64,000 nt of DNA from Bathynomus jamesi (taxonomy: Eukaryota; Arthropoda; Malacostraca; Isopoda; Cirolanidae). Positions 32,360 to 42,179 of this stretch are shown piece after piece. The position numbers and the translations under genes were made by a program. The stretch is taken from the NCBI GenBank assembly GCA_023014485.1, contig JAJOZX010009422.1:227501-291500 (forward strand). The letters run 5' to 3'. Every line of letters begins with the position of its first letter. Position 1 is the stretch's first letter. A model generated the notes under the pieces. It did not search any database, was not told where the DNA came from, and saw only the letters and a program-made list of their open reading frames with translations.

Positions 32360-33106
32360 GGTGTCCGAGAATTATCTGTACAATTTTTGGCTGTTATTAA
32401 AAGTCAACCATGAAGTGTAGAAATTCCAGTGTTGTCCCATTTTACAGAGAATCTCAAGTTTTTTCTGATACCAAGTTTTGACAAGTTTTTAGAAATTCCA
32501 GTGTGTCCGAACATTATCTGTACAATTTCATCTTTTAATAAAATTCTTGATAACACACGTAAATTCTTAAACAAGATTATTTAGAATCTGTATTTTCAAA
32601 AGTTTCTTTTATTAAAGTAACGTTGTTACAAACATTCGATATGTGCACCATTAGTGATTCGCAAAACATCCAATCGATACTCCAAATGTTGCCATGTACG
32701 CTGCAGCATATCCACATCAATTCGCTCAATAGCAGCTGTGATTCTTGCTTTTAAATCATCAATGTCTGTCACCCGCGTATATTTCTAAAACACTTGTCAA
32801 AACGTGGTATCAGAAAAAACTTAATGAGATTCTCTGTAAAATGGGACAACACTGGAATTTCTACACTTTATGGTTGACTTTTAATAACAGCCAAACATTG
32901 TACAGATAATTCTCGGACACCCTGTACTGTATATATAAATTGACGATTGGTTGTCGTAATATTTTTGTTAGTTTTAACGTTTTATTTGATTAGGTGTACG
33001 CGGACAAAGTTGGGGAACGCAAACTACACTCGGATAATGTAGGGGAACGTAAACTACATTAGGCACCAGTCCGCACCACAGGGGAACGTAAACTACACTT
33101 GCTCTC
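32180..33106. repeat. Foldback repeat around an IS630 MITE
   Basis: The outer arms start GAGCAAGTGTAGTTTACGT and end with its complement. The inner arms carry AAAACGTTAAAACAAAC and AATCGTCAATATATA with complements near 32935-32985. The right arm also repeats GGGGAACG(C/T)AAACTACA three times. The unit is a palindrome nested in hAT copy 1, with an IS630-type MITE in its loop. No ORF. Confidence 0.75.
32357..32924. mobile_element. 568-bp IS630/mariner-type MITE
   Basis: Inverted ends CAGGGTGTCCGAGAATTATC and complement, with arms of more than 100 bp including TGTTGTCCCATTTTACAGAG. The unique loop (32630-32780) encodes on the minus strand a C-terminal transposase remnant (DDLKARITAAIERID, then QHLEYRLDVLRITNGAHI). 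It is a non-autonomous derivative of an IS630-like element. Confidence 0.75.
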
Positions 33107-33274
33107 TAATTATTACTAATTTACGCTTATTATACTTATACATATAATTATTATATTTATTATAGTGGCATTTAGGTACTTTATTATGAAATTTATGTTG
33201 CTGGCGTCTAAACGTATTTCAAATGGATCCCAGTGGTGTAATTTACTCATAGGTTGGGAACCAATGCTCTAACG

Positions 33275-33500
33275 CACAGGTTAATAGGTATTTTCAATCT
33301 TTCATCTACTCAACCGGTGAACTCGGAACAAGCTCTCTCAAACCATCTTTCGTCCTGTCTATGACCTCCACTCTTTGAAACGCAGAGTGTCCAGGCATCT
33401 CGAAAACCCTGGACCTAGATTTTGGCTCTCTTTTTCTTCTATCGGGTGAGCGCTTTTGCGGGCATTGGCCCTGGCCCCTCCTTCCTGCATAAAAAAGAAA
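33275..33500 (+). pseudogene. CR1/jockey-like LINE, C-terminal tail (separated by inversion)
   Basis: Directly after the flank of hAT copy 1, the plus strand reads VNRYFQSFIYSTGEL, then after a frameshift PVYDLHSLKRRVSRHL and a 3' UTR ending in AAAAAAGAAAAAA. This is the last part of the LINE ORF2 family seen on the minus strand at 60006-61330. That copy stops at SFSVQLSN, exactly at the flank of hAT copy 2. In this family the two segments are adjacent, so the LINE was cut by hAT copy 2 and then separated by the inversion. Confidence 0.65.
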
Positions 33501-33508
33501 AAATAAGA

Positions 33509-33618
33509 GTGGCCATAAAGTCCAGAAATATAGGATCGTATTGAGGATTTATTTAGATAATGTACAACGGAGAAAAAGAATTATTGTAATATATCCTGTT
33601 TCCAGAGTTTATGGCCAC
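33509..33618. mobile_element. 110-bp MITE
   Basis: Short inverted ends GTGGCCATAAAGTCCAGA and TCCAGAGTTTATGGCCAC. Noncoding. It is followed at once by (AC)n and (TA)n runs to about 33690. GTGGCCATAAA-type ends are typical of IS630/mariner-derived MITEs. Confidence 0.6.
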
Positions 33619-33633
33619 ACACACACACACACC

Positions 33634-33667
<34 letters not shown>

Positions 33668-33724
33668 CATACATATATATATATATATGACGAATAAAAC
33701 CACGAAGGGAAGAAAACACAGAGT

Positions 33725-33765
33725 GATGCTCAAGCGCTTTCGTCTAATGACATTCTCAGGAACAC
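33725..33765 (-). ncRNA. Hammerhead-like motif in Penelope tail (copy 1, minus)
   Basis: On the minus strand this block has a CTGAG(A)ATG-type core, a GTC/GAC stem and GAAAGCGCTT. It is the diverged inverted copy of the 33986 block, with GAATG in place of GGATG, so the core is probably broken. Confidence 0.3.
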
Positions 33766-33915
33766 TGAAGTAAATATCATTCAGGCATTATCTATAAAAT
33801 TGGTTGTAAACAATCCATTTGATCTTGTGTTGAATTCGGGCAAAGTGCTAAAATTGGTAGTTTTCCTTACAAATTTGTATGCTCCTCCCACAATTTTTAT
33901 TTTTATATTTATTAG

Positions 33916-33946
<31 letters not shown>

Positions 33947-33985
33947 TGTAACCTATATTATACTCTTGAACTCTTTATTTACTTC

Positions 33986-34027
33986 AGTGTTCCTGAGGAT
34001 GTCATTAGACGAAAGCGCTTGAGCACC
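33986..34027 (+). ncRNA. Hammerhead-like motif in Penelope tail (copy 2, plus)
   Basis: The block reads CCTGAGGAT, then GTC-ATTA-GAC, then GAAAGCGCTT. It has a CUGANGA-like core, a small stem II hairpin, GAAA, and a self-complementary AGCGCU as a loopless stem III. This is the layout reported for hammerhead ribozymes of Penelope-like elements. One extra U between the core and stem II departs from the consensus, so activity is uncertain. Confidence 0.4.
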
Positions 34028-34107
34028 ACTCTGTGTTTCCTTTCCTTCGTGGTGTTATTCATCATAAATATTTCTCACGTGTAACTTTCGTGAAATAATT
34101 TTCATAT

Positions 34108-34139
<32 letters not shown>

Positions 34140-34150
34140 ATATATATATA

Positions 34151-35050
34151 CAGGGCGTCCCAAAAAAATGTATACACACTTTAAATACTTATAAAGGCAG
34201 TGTTTATTAAAATACATTTCATTTTCAAAATGTAATAGAATCTACAGACATTATTTAATTGTTTTGTCAACGCCTGTTTTCAAACTGACGTCCGTTCTGG
34301 TCCAGGCACTGCTGATAACGCGAAGCAATGGAATCGCAAACATCACGAAACATTTCGTTTGGTATTTGTGTGCATTCTCGTTCAATGGCTGCTCTCAATT
34401 CAGCGACTGTTGCAGGTTTTATAGCGTAGACTTGTCTTTTAAGTATCCCCATAAAAAAAGTCTAGTGGTGTGAGGTCTGGTGAACGCGGAGGGTATTCCA
34501 CGAAACCCCTTCGTCCAATCCACATCCACATCGTGCCAAGTACCACTCGCAATACTCCACTCTTCGGTCCGGATCATCTTCATTAATAGCATGGACTAAT
34601 CTTGGAATGTAACTTTTCCATTGACAGCGCTTCAAAATGCGTTGGACAGACGATTCTGAAATTCCTACCTCACGACTCGCTTGCCGCACAGATTTTCTTG
34701 GACTTTGGTGATACGTTTCCAGTACTCTTTCTTGCTTTGTGGGGCTTGTCGATGTCCGTGGTCTTCCGGAACGCTTCTTGTGGACATTCTGAACAGTTCC
34801 ATCGGCTTCAAACTTATCTCTAATTCGAGTGATGGTAAGTCGCGTTGGTGGATCTGTTTGAAACTCCCTCCTAAACTGTCTTTGCACTTCAACTGCGTTT
34901 TCACACTTCCAGTAGCATTTTAGAATGAATTTCCTTTGTTCAAAGCTTAGTCTGGCTGCCATTATTAATTCTAATGGTTTAACTTGGAAAGAAAGAAACA
35001 TCAATTGAGCTATCAGCTGTTAAAGTGTGTATACATTTTTTTGGGACGCC

Positions 35051-35053
<3 letters not shown>
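34151..35053 (-). mobile_element. Mariner deletion derivative, copy 1
   Basis: Ends CAGGGCGTCCCAAAAAAATG and complement, flanked by TA at 34149-34150 and 35054-35055. On the minus strand, the N-terminal DNA-binding region of an IS630/mariner transposase ([15 protein letters not shown], then [18 protein letters not shown] and [19 protein letters not shown]) is joined to the C-terminal end ([15 protein letters not shown] frame, then VYAIKPATVAELRAAIE). The region with the first two catalytic aspartates is missing. Copy 2 at 38116 has the same deletion joint. Confidence 0.9.

Positions 35054-35092
<39 letters not shown>
35054..35092. repeat. (TA)n microsatellite
   Basis: TA run abutting the right end of the mariner copy. 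Similar runs flank most TA-targeting elements in the window. Confidence 0.9.
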
Positions 35093-35095
<3 letters not shown>

Positions 35096-35590
35096 ATTGT
35101 TCATAGTATAAATTAACTTCTTCACATGTGTTCTTTCCAATTTTCAAATTATCTTTGGTCAGGGTATTCCTTATTCACTTAAAAAAAATAATGAAATGTT
35201 TTGGGCTCTTTCAAATTGATAAGTGCCTTCAGCATTTTTAAAGAGGTAGATAATATATCTTGATGTTGGAAGGAAAACTTAATTTGGTCCGTGACAAGAT
35301 GTACGTTAACAATATTTTTATTACATTTTTTGTTGGCAATTCGAATTTTGAAACAATTTATACACTCTGTTCCAAATTTAATTATTAAGCAGATTGCATT
35401 TTCTCCAATGTTTTTAAAGGTTTTTCACCGATTTCTATGAAATTTATAGCAAATAATTACTATATATAGAAGCACTGATGGTATTCATTTCGATAAAATA
35501 TTTTGATAATTAAAAAAATTCTTTTTATTGAAAAATATGTAAAATATGATGTTCCGAATTATTAAGCAAGTATTCTATTTACAGATCTAA

Positions 35591-36176
35591 ATGGTGAAAA
35601 TGGGTAAGAAGAAGGATTTAACACCAACTGAGAAAAGAAAAATAGTCAAGTTACTCGCTGAAAATATAAAATCGATTGAAATTGCGAAGTAGTTTGGCAG
35701 GGCTTATCGAACTGTAAACAAGTTTGTAGCGGAGGGTACCAAACTGAGGCAGCGAAGTGGTAACGGAGGTATAAGAAAAGTGACAAGGCGGCAGATATCT
35801 GTAATCAAGCGCAAAGTTGCAAAGCATCCATTGTTCTCAAGTAAAGAGGTTTTTGAGCAGGCTGGCATACATAATTACCAAGAACATCTCGAAGTGGAAT
35901 TCTCCAAACAATTGGCAAGACGTGTAAACCTACGATTCAGTCATCATCAACACCCAGGTACAAGAAGCAGCGTGTTGAATGGGTGCGTCAGTACGTGAAA
36001 ACAGATTTTAATACTATATTGTTCACCGATGAATGGAAAGCAACCCTTGAGGAACTTGATGTTTGGTCAAGAGGATGGATTGCTGAGAGCCAATTTCTAC
36101 CATCGCGTTTAAGACGCCAACATGATGGAGGTGGTGGTCATGTTTTGGGCAGGATTGATAGGCAATGAAGTAGCTG
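35591..36176 (+). pseudogene. Tc1-like transposase (left arm)
   Basis: From ATG at 35591 (MVKMGKKKDLTPTEKRKI) a helix-turn-helix domain is visible, with one in-frame TAG (after SIEIAK). The frame continues RRQISVIKRKVAKHP, then with shifts VRQYVKTDFNTILFTDEW, which carries the first catalytic Asp, and MFWAGLIGNEVAVPYR at the MULE edge. After the MULE it resumes with VPDGVKTNALSYTNFLKENL near 39300-39370 before meeting the inverted arm. The catalytic C-terminus is absent. Confidence 0.75.
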
Positions 36177-36291
36177 TCCCATACCGGATCGGGACGATTG
36201 GTCCAATGACGATTGGTCCAATGACGATTCGTCCAAAAGACAATTGGTCTAATAGCCGATTAGTCGAATCAGGAAACTGGTCTAAACTTAG

Positions 36292-36370
<79 letters not shown>

Positions 36371-36474
36371 TAGAGACCTACACTTTAGGGAAATAGAAAT
36401 AAGAAAAAAAGAAAATTTATTTATACTGAAAATAATATTAAAATGTTCTTAATAAGAGGATTAAAAAACACAAT

Positions 36475-37932
36475 TTAAAAAATATTAAAAAACCTCAAAT
36501 TGTGAGCTAATGCCCTAAGATAATCTAAGACATCATATTGGTCGGCTTCTTGGAATATTCTTAAAATCCTGCTTTCCCGTTGGATGTCCTTTTTTCTGAG
36601 TTTTGATGTGACTTCTCCGCGGATTATGCATTCAATTACGCCTTCGGTGTGTTTCTGCTCTTTTCGCATCTCGGTTATTATATTAAAAACCTACATGAGC
36701 AGAACCTACTAAATTTCAAAGCGCCGATGCCAGGCTTCGACCTTATTTTGAGTTCTCGGTATCCCATCTCTACTCGGTCATGTACCGACCACAAAGATGG
36801 TGGAAAAAGTGGCGGATGTAGCAATTCTTGGCCACGTAATACTCGTCGAACTTTACCGCGAACATAATTTTCTTCAAAATAAGCTGCTACAGGAGTGCCT
36901 TCATCTGGAATTGTTGGTTTAAGTTGTAACCACGCTTCTTCAATTTGGTTTGGTGCAAGAAAAGCGAGCGCAACATTTGTCTGATTTTTATTGAGAAATC
37001 TTCGTTGTTAGAATATAGAGATTTAAGACCACAAGAAATTACCTTTCTGTAAATGCTTTGTCCAAAATCGAAGAAACAACCCTTGTTGAGTGTACCTGGC
37101 AGCTCACATTTACTTGCATTTATATCCCCTATTTCAAAATCAGTGATTATCATTTCGGGGGAGAGGGTAATTTGATTTTCTGCAGCATATTCGAGAATAT
37201 CGCGGAAAAACTGGACATAAAATTCCGTATTTTTTCGTGACATCAGCACATAAACCAAAGGTAAAATACAGCTTCTTTCATGCGGTCCAACGGGTGCGTA
37301 AATAGTGTACAACTGAGTAAAAATTGTTGGAACGGTTTTAAAGGTTCCATCCATAATCCAAAAATGTGCTGCTTCAAGTTTCTTCAAATTAAAAGAGATA
37401 TTAAATATCAAAATTTTGTCATTTCCAATGCTTGATTCTCTAACTAAAATAATTCGTCAGAAAGTGTTCTCCTATATTCCTCTGGAATAGATAAGTCATC
37501 TAAATTTGTCGGCTCTAGAGGGCTATCTTTTCGTACTCTGCTTACCAACTTCTTTAATGATTCCTTCTTCCCAATATATGGTACGATGGATGAGTTGACT
37601 TGACTAACAACCCCTTGAATGATTTGAGAAGGTTTTTCACTGGTGTCCTTGGCTTTTTGCTTAATTTCATTATGGCACTTCACTACATGAAAACGACTAG
37701 CTTCCGCAGATCCACAAGTGTGCTCACTTTCACTTTTTAAGAAATGGCAATTTTCTCGATAATGTGTAACTGCAGTAGCATTACAGATTCTCTTCTCACA
37801 TCGCCAATAATATGTTTCCTTCTGAGTTGTCTTTTGAATCCTCTTCCCTCGCATTGTAAATAAATAGCCACTCACTGCAAGCTTTGGTTTTCCTCTTTCA
37901 GATTTCACAGTTTCGCACACAACGGGCTCCAT
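36475..37932 (-). pseudogene. MULE transposase with FLYWCH zinc finger
   Basis: Read leftward, 37444-37932 carries a FLYWCH-type finger (TYYWRCEKRICNATAVTHY with later His in SEHTCG). 36887-37411 carries the MULE catalytic core with WIMDGTFKTVPTIFTQLY, LVYVLMSRKNTEFYVQFF and EMIITDFEIGDINA. The third part, GCFFDFGQSIYRKV, has Asp where family members usually have His. A decayed stretch near 36700-36880 has YFEENYVRGKV and EAWHRRFEI in shifted frames. 36475-36669 gives the C-terminal block ILRIFQEADQYDVLDYLRAL. Stops between blocks mark it as a pseudogene. Confidence 0.85.
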
Positions 37933-38115
37933 GGATAGGATAACTAATTTTGGAGAGAAGAAAGATGCGAAGAGTACAAAATCTAGGAGATTACTAACTA
38001 AACCTTAAAGCTGGTTTCGAATGTAAACTTCTATTGTTGTCTTAGTTTAAATTAGTCTAAATTAAGGGTTAGTCTTACATGTCAAAGCAGTTTTATATAT
38101 ATGTATATATATATA

Positions 38116-39019
38116 CAGGGCGTCCCAAAAAAATGTATACACACTTTAACAGCTGATAGCTCAATTGATGTTTCTTTCTTTCCAAGTTAAACCCATTAGA
38201 ATTAATACTGGCAGTCAGACTAAGCTTTGAACAAAGGAAATTCATTCTAGAATGCTACTGGAAGTGTGAAAACGCAGTTGAAGTGCAAAGACAGTTTAGG
38301 AGGGAGTTTCAAACAGATCCACCAACGCGACTTACCATCACTCGAATTAGAGATAAGTTTGAAGCCGATGGAACTGTTCAGAATGTCCACAAGAAGCGTT
38401 CCGGAAGACCACGGACATCGACAAGCCCCACAAAGCAAGAAAGAGTACTGGAAACGTATCACCAAAGTCCAAGAAAATCTGTGCGGCAAGCGAGTCGTGA
38501 GGTAGGAATTTCAGAATCGTCTGTCCAACGCATTTTGAAGCGCTGTCAATGGAAAAGTTACATTCCAAGATTAGTCCATGCTATTAATGAAGATGATCCG
38601 GACCGAAGAGTGGAGTATTGCGAGTGGTACTTGGCACGATGTGGATGTGGACTGGACGAAGGGGTTTCGTAGAATACCCTCCGCGTTCACCAGACCTCAC
38701 ACCACTAGACTTTTTTATGGGGATACTTAAAAGACAAAGTCTACGCTATAAAACCTGCAACAGTCGCTGAATTGAGAGCAGCCATTGAACGAGAATGCAC
38801 ACAAATACCAAACGAAATGTTTCGTGATGTTTGCGAATCCATTGCTTCGCGTTATCAGCAGTGCCTGGACCAGAACGGACGTCAGTTTGAAAACAGGCGT
38901 TGACAAAACAATTAAATAATGTCTGTAGATTCTATTACATTTTGAAAATGAAATGTATTTTAATAAACACTGCCTTTATAATTATTTAAAGTGTGTATAC
39001 ATTTTTTTGGGACGCCCTG
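38116..39019 (+). mobile_element. Mariner deletion derivative, copy 2 (inside the MULE)
   Basis: 904 bp, same ends as the copy at 34151, flanked by TA (38114-38115 and 39020-39021), opposite orientation. The N-terminal block (38283-38672) and the C-terminal block ([16 protein letters not shown], then VYAIKPATVAELRAAIE) are joined at the same deletion point as copy 1. The two copies appear nearly identical by eye, so both probably moved recently as a pre-formed deletion derivative. This copy postdates the MULE. Confidence 0.9.
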
Positions 39020-40075
39020 TATACGTGTGCGTGTGTGTGCAGCGTGTATACATTCGCATTAACTTGTATGTGTTATAGATTTATTAATATACTCATATTT
39101 TAATATATTTCATAACAAAGTTGCTTATTATATACTTATTATATACTTATTAATATTTAATAAAAATATGCACTTGGACCAATCATCCATTGGACGAATC
39201 GACCATTGGACCAATTATCATTTGGACGAATCGGCCTTAGACTAATCGTCATTGGACCAATCGTCATTGGACCAATCATACCAAACCCGTCCCATACAGA
39301 GTGCCTGATGGTGTAAAAACGAATGCCCTGTCTTACACAAACTTTCTAAAAGAAAACCTCATTCCATGGTAGAGATTGACCCTTAGCAATCCATCTTCTT
39401 GACCAACCATCAGATCCCTGAAGGGTTGCTCTTCATTCATCGGTTAACAATACAGTATTAAAATCTGTTTTCACGTAGTGACGCGCCCATTCAACACGCT
39501 GCTTCTTGTACCTGGGTGTTAATGGTGACTGAATCGTAGGTTTACACGTCTTGCCAATTGTTCGGAGGATTCCACATCGAGATGTTCTTGGTACATTATG
39601 TATGCCAACCTGCTCAAAAACCTCTTTACTTGATTACAGATAACTGCCGCCTTGTCACTTTTCTTATAGCTCCTTTAACACTTCGCTGCCTCAGTTTAGT
39701 ACCCTCCGCTACAAACTTGTTTACAGTTCAATAAGCCCTGCCAAACTGCTTCGCAATTTCAATCGATTTTATATTTTCAGCGAGTAACTTGACTATTTTT
39801 CTTTTCTCAGTTGGTGTTAAATCCTTCTTTTTACCCATTTTCACCATTTAGATCTGTAAATAGAATACTTGCTTAATAATTCGGAACATCATATTTTACA
39901 TATTTTTCAATAAAAAGAGATAATTTTTTGAAATTATCAAAATATTTTATCGAACTGAATACCATCAGTGCTTCTATATATAGTAATTATTTGCTATAAA
40001 TTTCATTGAAATCGGTGAAAAACTTTTGAAAACATTGGAGAAAATGCAATCTGCTTAATAATTTGGAACGTAGTG

Positions 40076-40483
40076 TATATGGAACATCAAAGATAGGAGA
40101 TATTAAGAAGTTATTTAGATGTCGGTCAGTGACAGCAGCCTTCTATCGGGAAATATTATATATTCTCTGATCTATACTGTACGTTTTGTTGAAATAATAT
40201 ATAATTCTCATTTAATTGTTTTTATTTCACAGACATGTTATTAACACCAAATTTTAGTTATTTAATTATTTTTCACGGTGTTTGTTTTTGTTGACGCGAA
40301 TATTTTTGCATGGGTGAATATTCTACTGAAGTTTCAACTGAATTTTGCTGACTCCTCTTTATAAATTTCATAACAAAATAATTGTACTTCATTTTCAGAA
40401 GAAATGGACACTACCACTACCAACAAATAAAGGTTAAATAAAGATTTGTTTATAAAAGCCTCTGAACAGTTAGCTAGAACAAC
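40076..40483. other. AT-rich spacer before the LINE
   Basis: No ORF or inverted repeat supported. It may contain the 5' end of the LINE that starts near 40.4 kb, since no clear boundary is visible. Confidence 0.25.
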
Positions 40484-40699
40484 GTGAAAAAAGTGTTAGC
40501 AGCTGACGAGGAAGCTTCTAACAGTGGCTGCATCCTCCAGCGCGGGACAAGTCAACGCGAAGAAGAGGCGACATCAAACCGAAACATCAACGCGCTGGTG
40601 GCCAAACTTCCTCAAATCTCCCTGCAGCAGGCTGTTACGGTTGGCCAGACTGGCAGTCGACGGCTTTTGCGTGGCACGGTCAGAGTGCCGATCGGCTCC

Positions 40700-40850
40700 C
40701 GGGGCCGGACCTATTCTCAGCGTGCTATTTTTTCATTTACGGGGAGCAATTGCGTGCTCCCCGGACTACTATTACTCTTCGGCGACATTAAGACAAATCC
40801 AGGCCTCACTACAACTTACACATGTCACCATACACAAATACATAGACACA
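40700..40850 (+). other. Degenerate 2A-like peptide in the LINE N-terminus
   Basis: The frame from 40484 contains CVLPGLLLLFGDIKTNPGL near 40750-40805. This resembles the 2A ribosome-skipping consensus D(V/I)ExNPGP preceded by a hydrophobic stretch. The Glu is Lys and the last Pro is Leu, so skipping is not expected in this copy. 2A-like peptides at the start of LINE proteins are known in several animal lineages. Confidence 0.5.
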
Positions 40851-40859
40851 ATAGCACCA

Positions 40860-41929
40860 CGAGACACATACAGAAGTATAAGATTAACATATTACAGTAC
40901 AACGTAGATGGCCTCACAAACAAAATCATATAGCTTAGGGAATTTCTACACAAAGAAAACATTCACATAGCACTTATACAAAAAACAAAACTAAAACGCA
41001 CACACAAAACACCCACCATCCCTGACTTCACGGCGATCCGTCAAGATCGTACTCGGGGTAACGGGGGTGGACTCATCACTTACATACGTGAAAGCATTAG
41101 CTACACTGATGCCATCCAAAACATTACAAACACAATCCAAGCAGAAAACACGATAGAAATACAGGCAGTTAACATTAAAACACGCGCAAAACACAACATC
41201 ACACTAATCAACATTTACATCCCACCAGATAGTTCACCTCAGGTGCCAGCCAATTACAATCCACAGTTACACAATCTGGCCTCTCTCACTAATATCATCT
41301 TAGGAGGAGACTTCAAAGCTAAAGACACTAGTTGGTACATGCACAACCAAAGCAACACCAGAGGCGCCAACATAGCCACACAACTAAACGGCCTCTTCAT
41401 TCTTAACAATACAGAAGAACATACACACATACCACATCAAGCAGGATACTTAAACTCCTCCACAGACATAACGTTCTGTTCCCCCTCACTAGCAACACAT
41501 ACACACTGGAAAACAGAAAAACAACTGTCATCAGACCACCTGCCCATCATCATTACAACACGTTCTACACTCTGCCCCAACAGCCTTAGGCACACTCACA
41601 GAAATTACAAGAAAGCTGATCGGGAACAGTTAAAAATACAGACTGAGGAACAATTCACCACATTAAACAGCACACCCATCATAAACATCAATACAACACT
41701 CAAGACATTTAATCAGATCATCAATAATGCAAACAAATACATACCCAAGGGCAACATTAGGAAATACAACCAAAATTACACTAGAGAAATAGCTCACCTC
41801 ATAAGGCAACGTAACAACCTCAAACATAACACACAAACACCACACACAGAACCCCATAAAACAGCAGATACAACAGCTCAACACAGAAATAAACAACAAA
41901 CTCAAAGAAAAACAAACAGAAACATTTAG
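40860..41929 (+). pseudogene. LINE APE-type endonuclease domain
   Basis: Landmarks in order are INILQYNVDGL near 40885, HIALIQKTKLKR near 40965, RGNGGGLITYIRES near 41055, NIYIPPDSS near 41215, LGGDFKAKDTSWY near 41300 and SSDHLPIII near 41530. The catalytic Glu usually found in QET is Lys here (QKT), and GDFNA is GDFKA. One stop at 40931 splits the first block from the rest. The endonuclease would nick the target DNA to prime reverse transcription. Confidence 0.85.
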
Positions 41930-42179
41930 GGAATTCATAACAACACTAAACCAGTCCACAGATACATCCAGGCTATACAAGACTATAAACAGCATTACCC
42001 ACTCTAACAGCGGCATTCACACCTCACGCGCGGCTATCTGTCGTAGCCAAAATAATATCCCAACATATACACAACAAGTTAACATTCTAGTTAATCACTA
42101 CCCAAAGATAAGTCACTTAAACAGAGACAACAACCAGAAACACGCAGACAGACCAACAGCCAGACACAAGAAAACCTAC

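Larger units (their letters stand above)
28682..33266 (-). mobile_element. FAM200/ZBED5-like hAT transposon, copy 1 (host of nested insertions)
   Basis: The 3' end is CAGTGGTTCCCAACC at 28682 on the plus strand, and the 5' end is GGTTGGGAACCAATG ending at 33266. The 8-bp flanks are TACTAAGG (28674-28681) and CTCTAACG (33267-33274); they do not match each other but match, as reverse complements, the flanks of copy 2. The transposase lies on the minus strand at 28915-30660. Between its BED domain and the 5' end sit a Merlin element (30752-31933), a MITE within it, a foldback (32180-33106) and an IS630 MITE within that. Confidence 0.88.
33690..34080. mobile_element. Penelope-like element remnant, head-to-head tails
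   Basis: The left arm (33690-33780) is the inverted 3' tail of the Penelope-like element described at 50690-52790, including its hammerhead-like block. The middle keeps CAGGCATTATCTATAAAATTGG and tail-UTR sequence. The right arm (33960-34080) is the same tail in plus orientation, ending in TTCATCATAAATATTT. Most of the ORF has been deleted. (TA)n separates the arms at 33918-33945. Confidence 0.72.
36185..39288 (-). mobile_element. FLYWCH-type MULE with tandem-repeat termini
   Basis: Flanked by a perfect 9-bp duplication GTCCCATAC (36176-36184 and 39289-39297; an 8-bp reading is also possible). The termini begin CGGATCGGGACGATTGG and end in the complement of GGGTTTGGTATGATTGG, and both consist of diverged repeats of GACGATTGGTCCAAT (four or more on the left, six or more on the right). 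A Mutator-like transposase is on the minus strand. The element contains a 75-bp (TA)n run (36294-36368) and a mariner copy at 38116-39019. It sits inside a Tc1 transposase frame. Confidence 0.88.
35363..40075. mobile_element. Palindromic Tc1-like element, split by a MULE
   Basis: Ends CACTCTGTTCCAAAT at 35363 and its imperfect complement ATTTGGAACGTAGTG ending 40075, each flanked by TA. The left arm (35363-36176) and the right arm (39375-40075, inverted) are both the 5' half of a Tc1-like transposase gene, diverged by scattered substitutions. Only the left copy continues through the middle (to about 39373). A 3.1-kb MULE lies inside at 36185-39288. The element is therefore a head-to-head Tc1 that later received the MULE. 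Confidence 0.85.

Noticed and set aside
36122..36373. 83-residue plus-strand ORF ending in poly-IY
   Set aside because: Its end is the translation of the (TA)n run and its start crosses the Tc1/MULE boundary.
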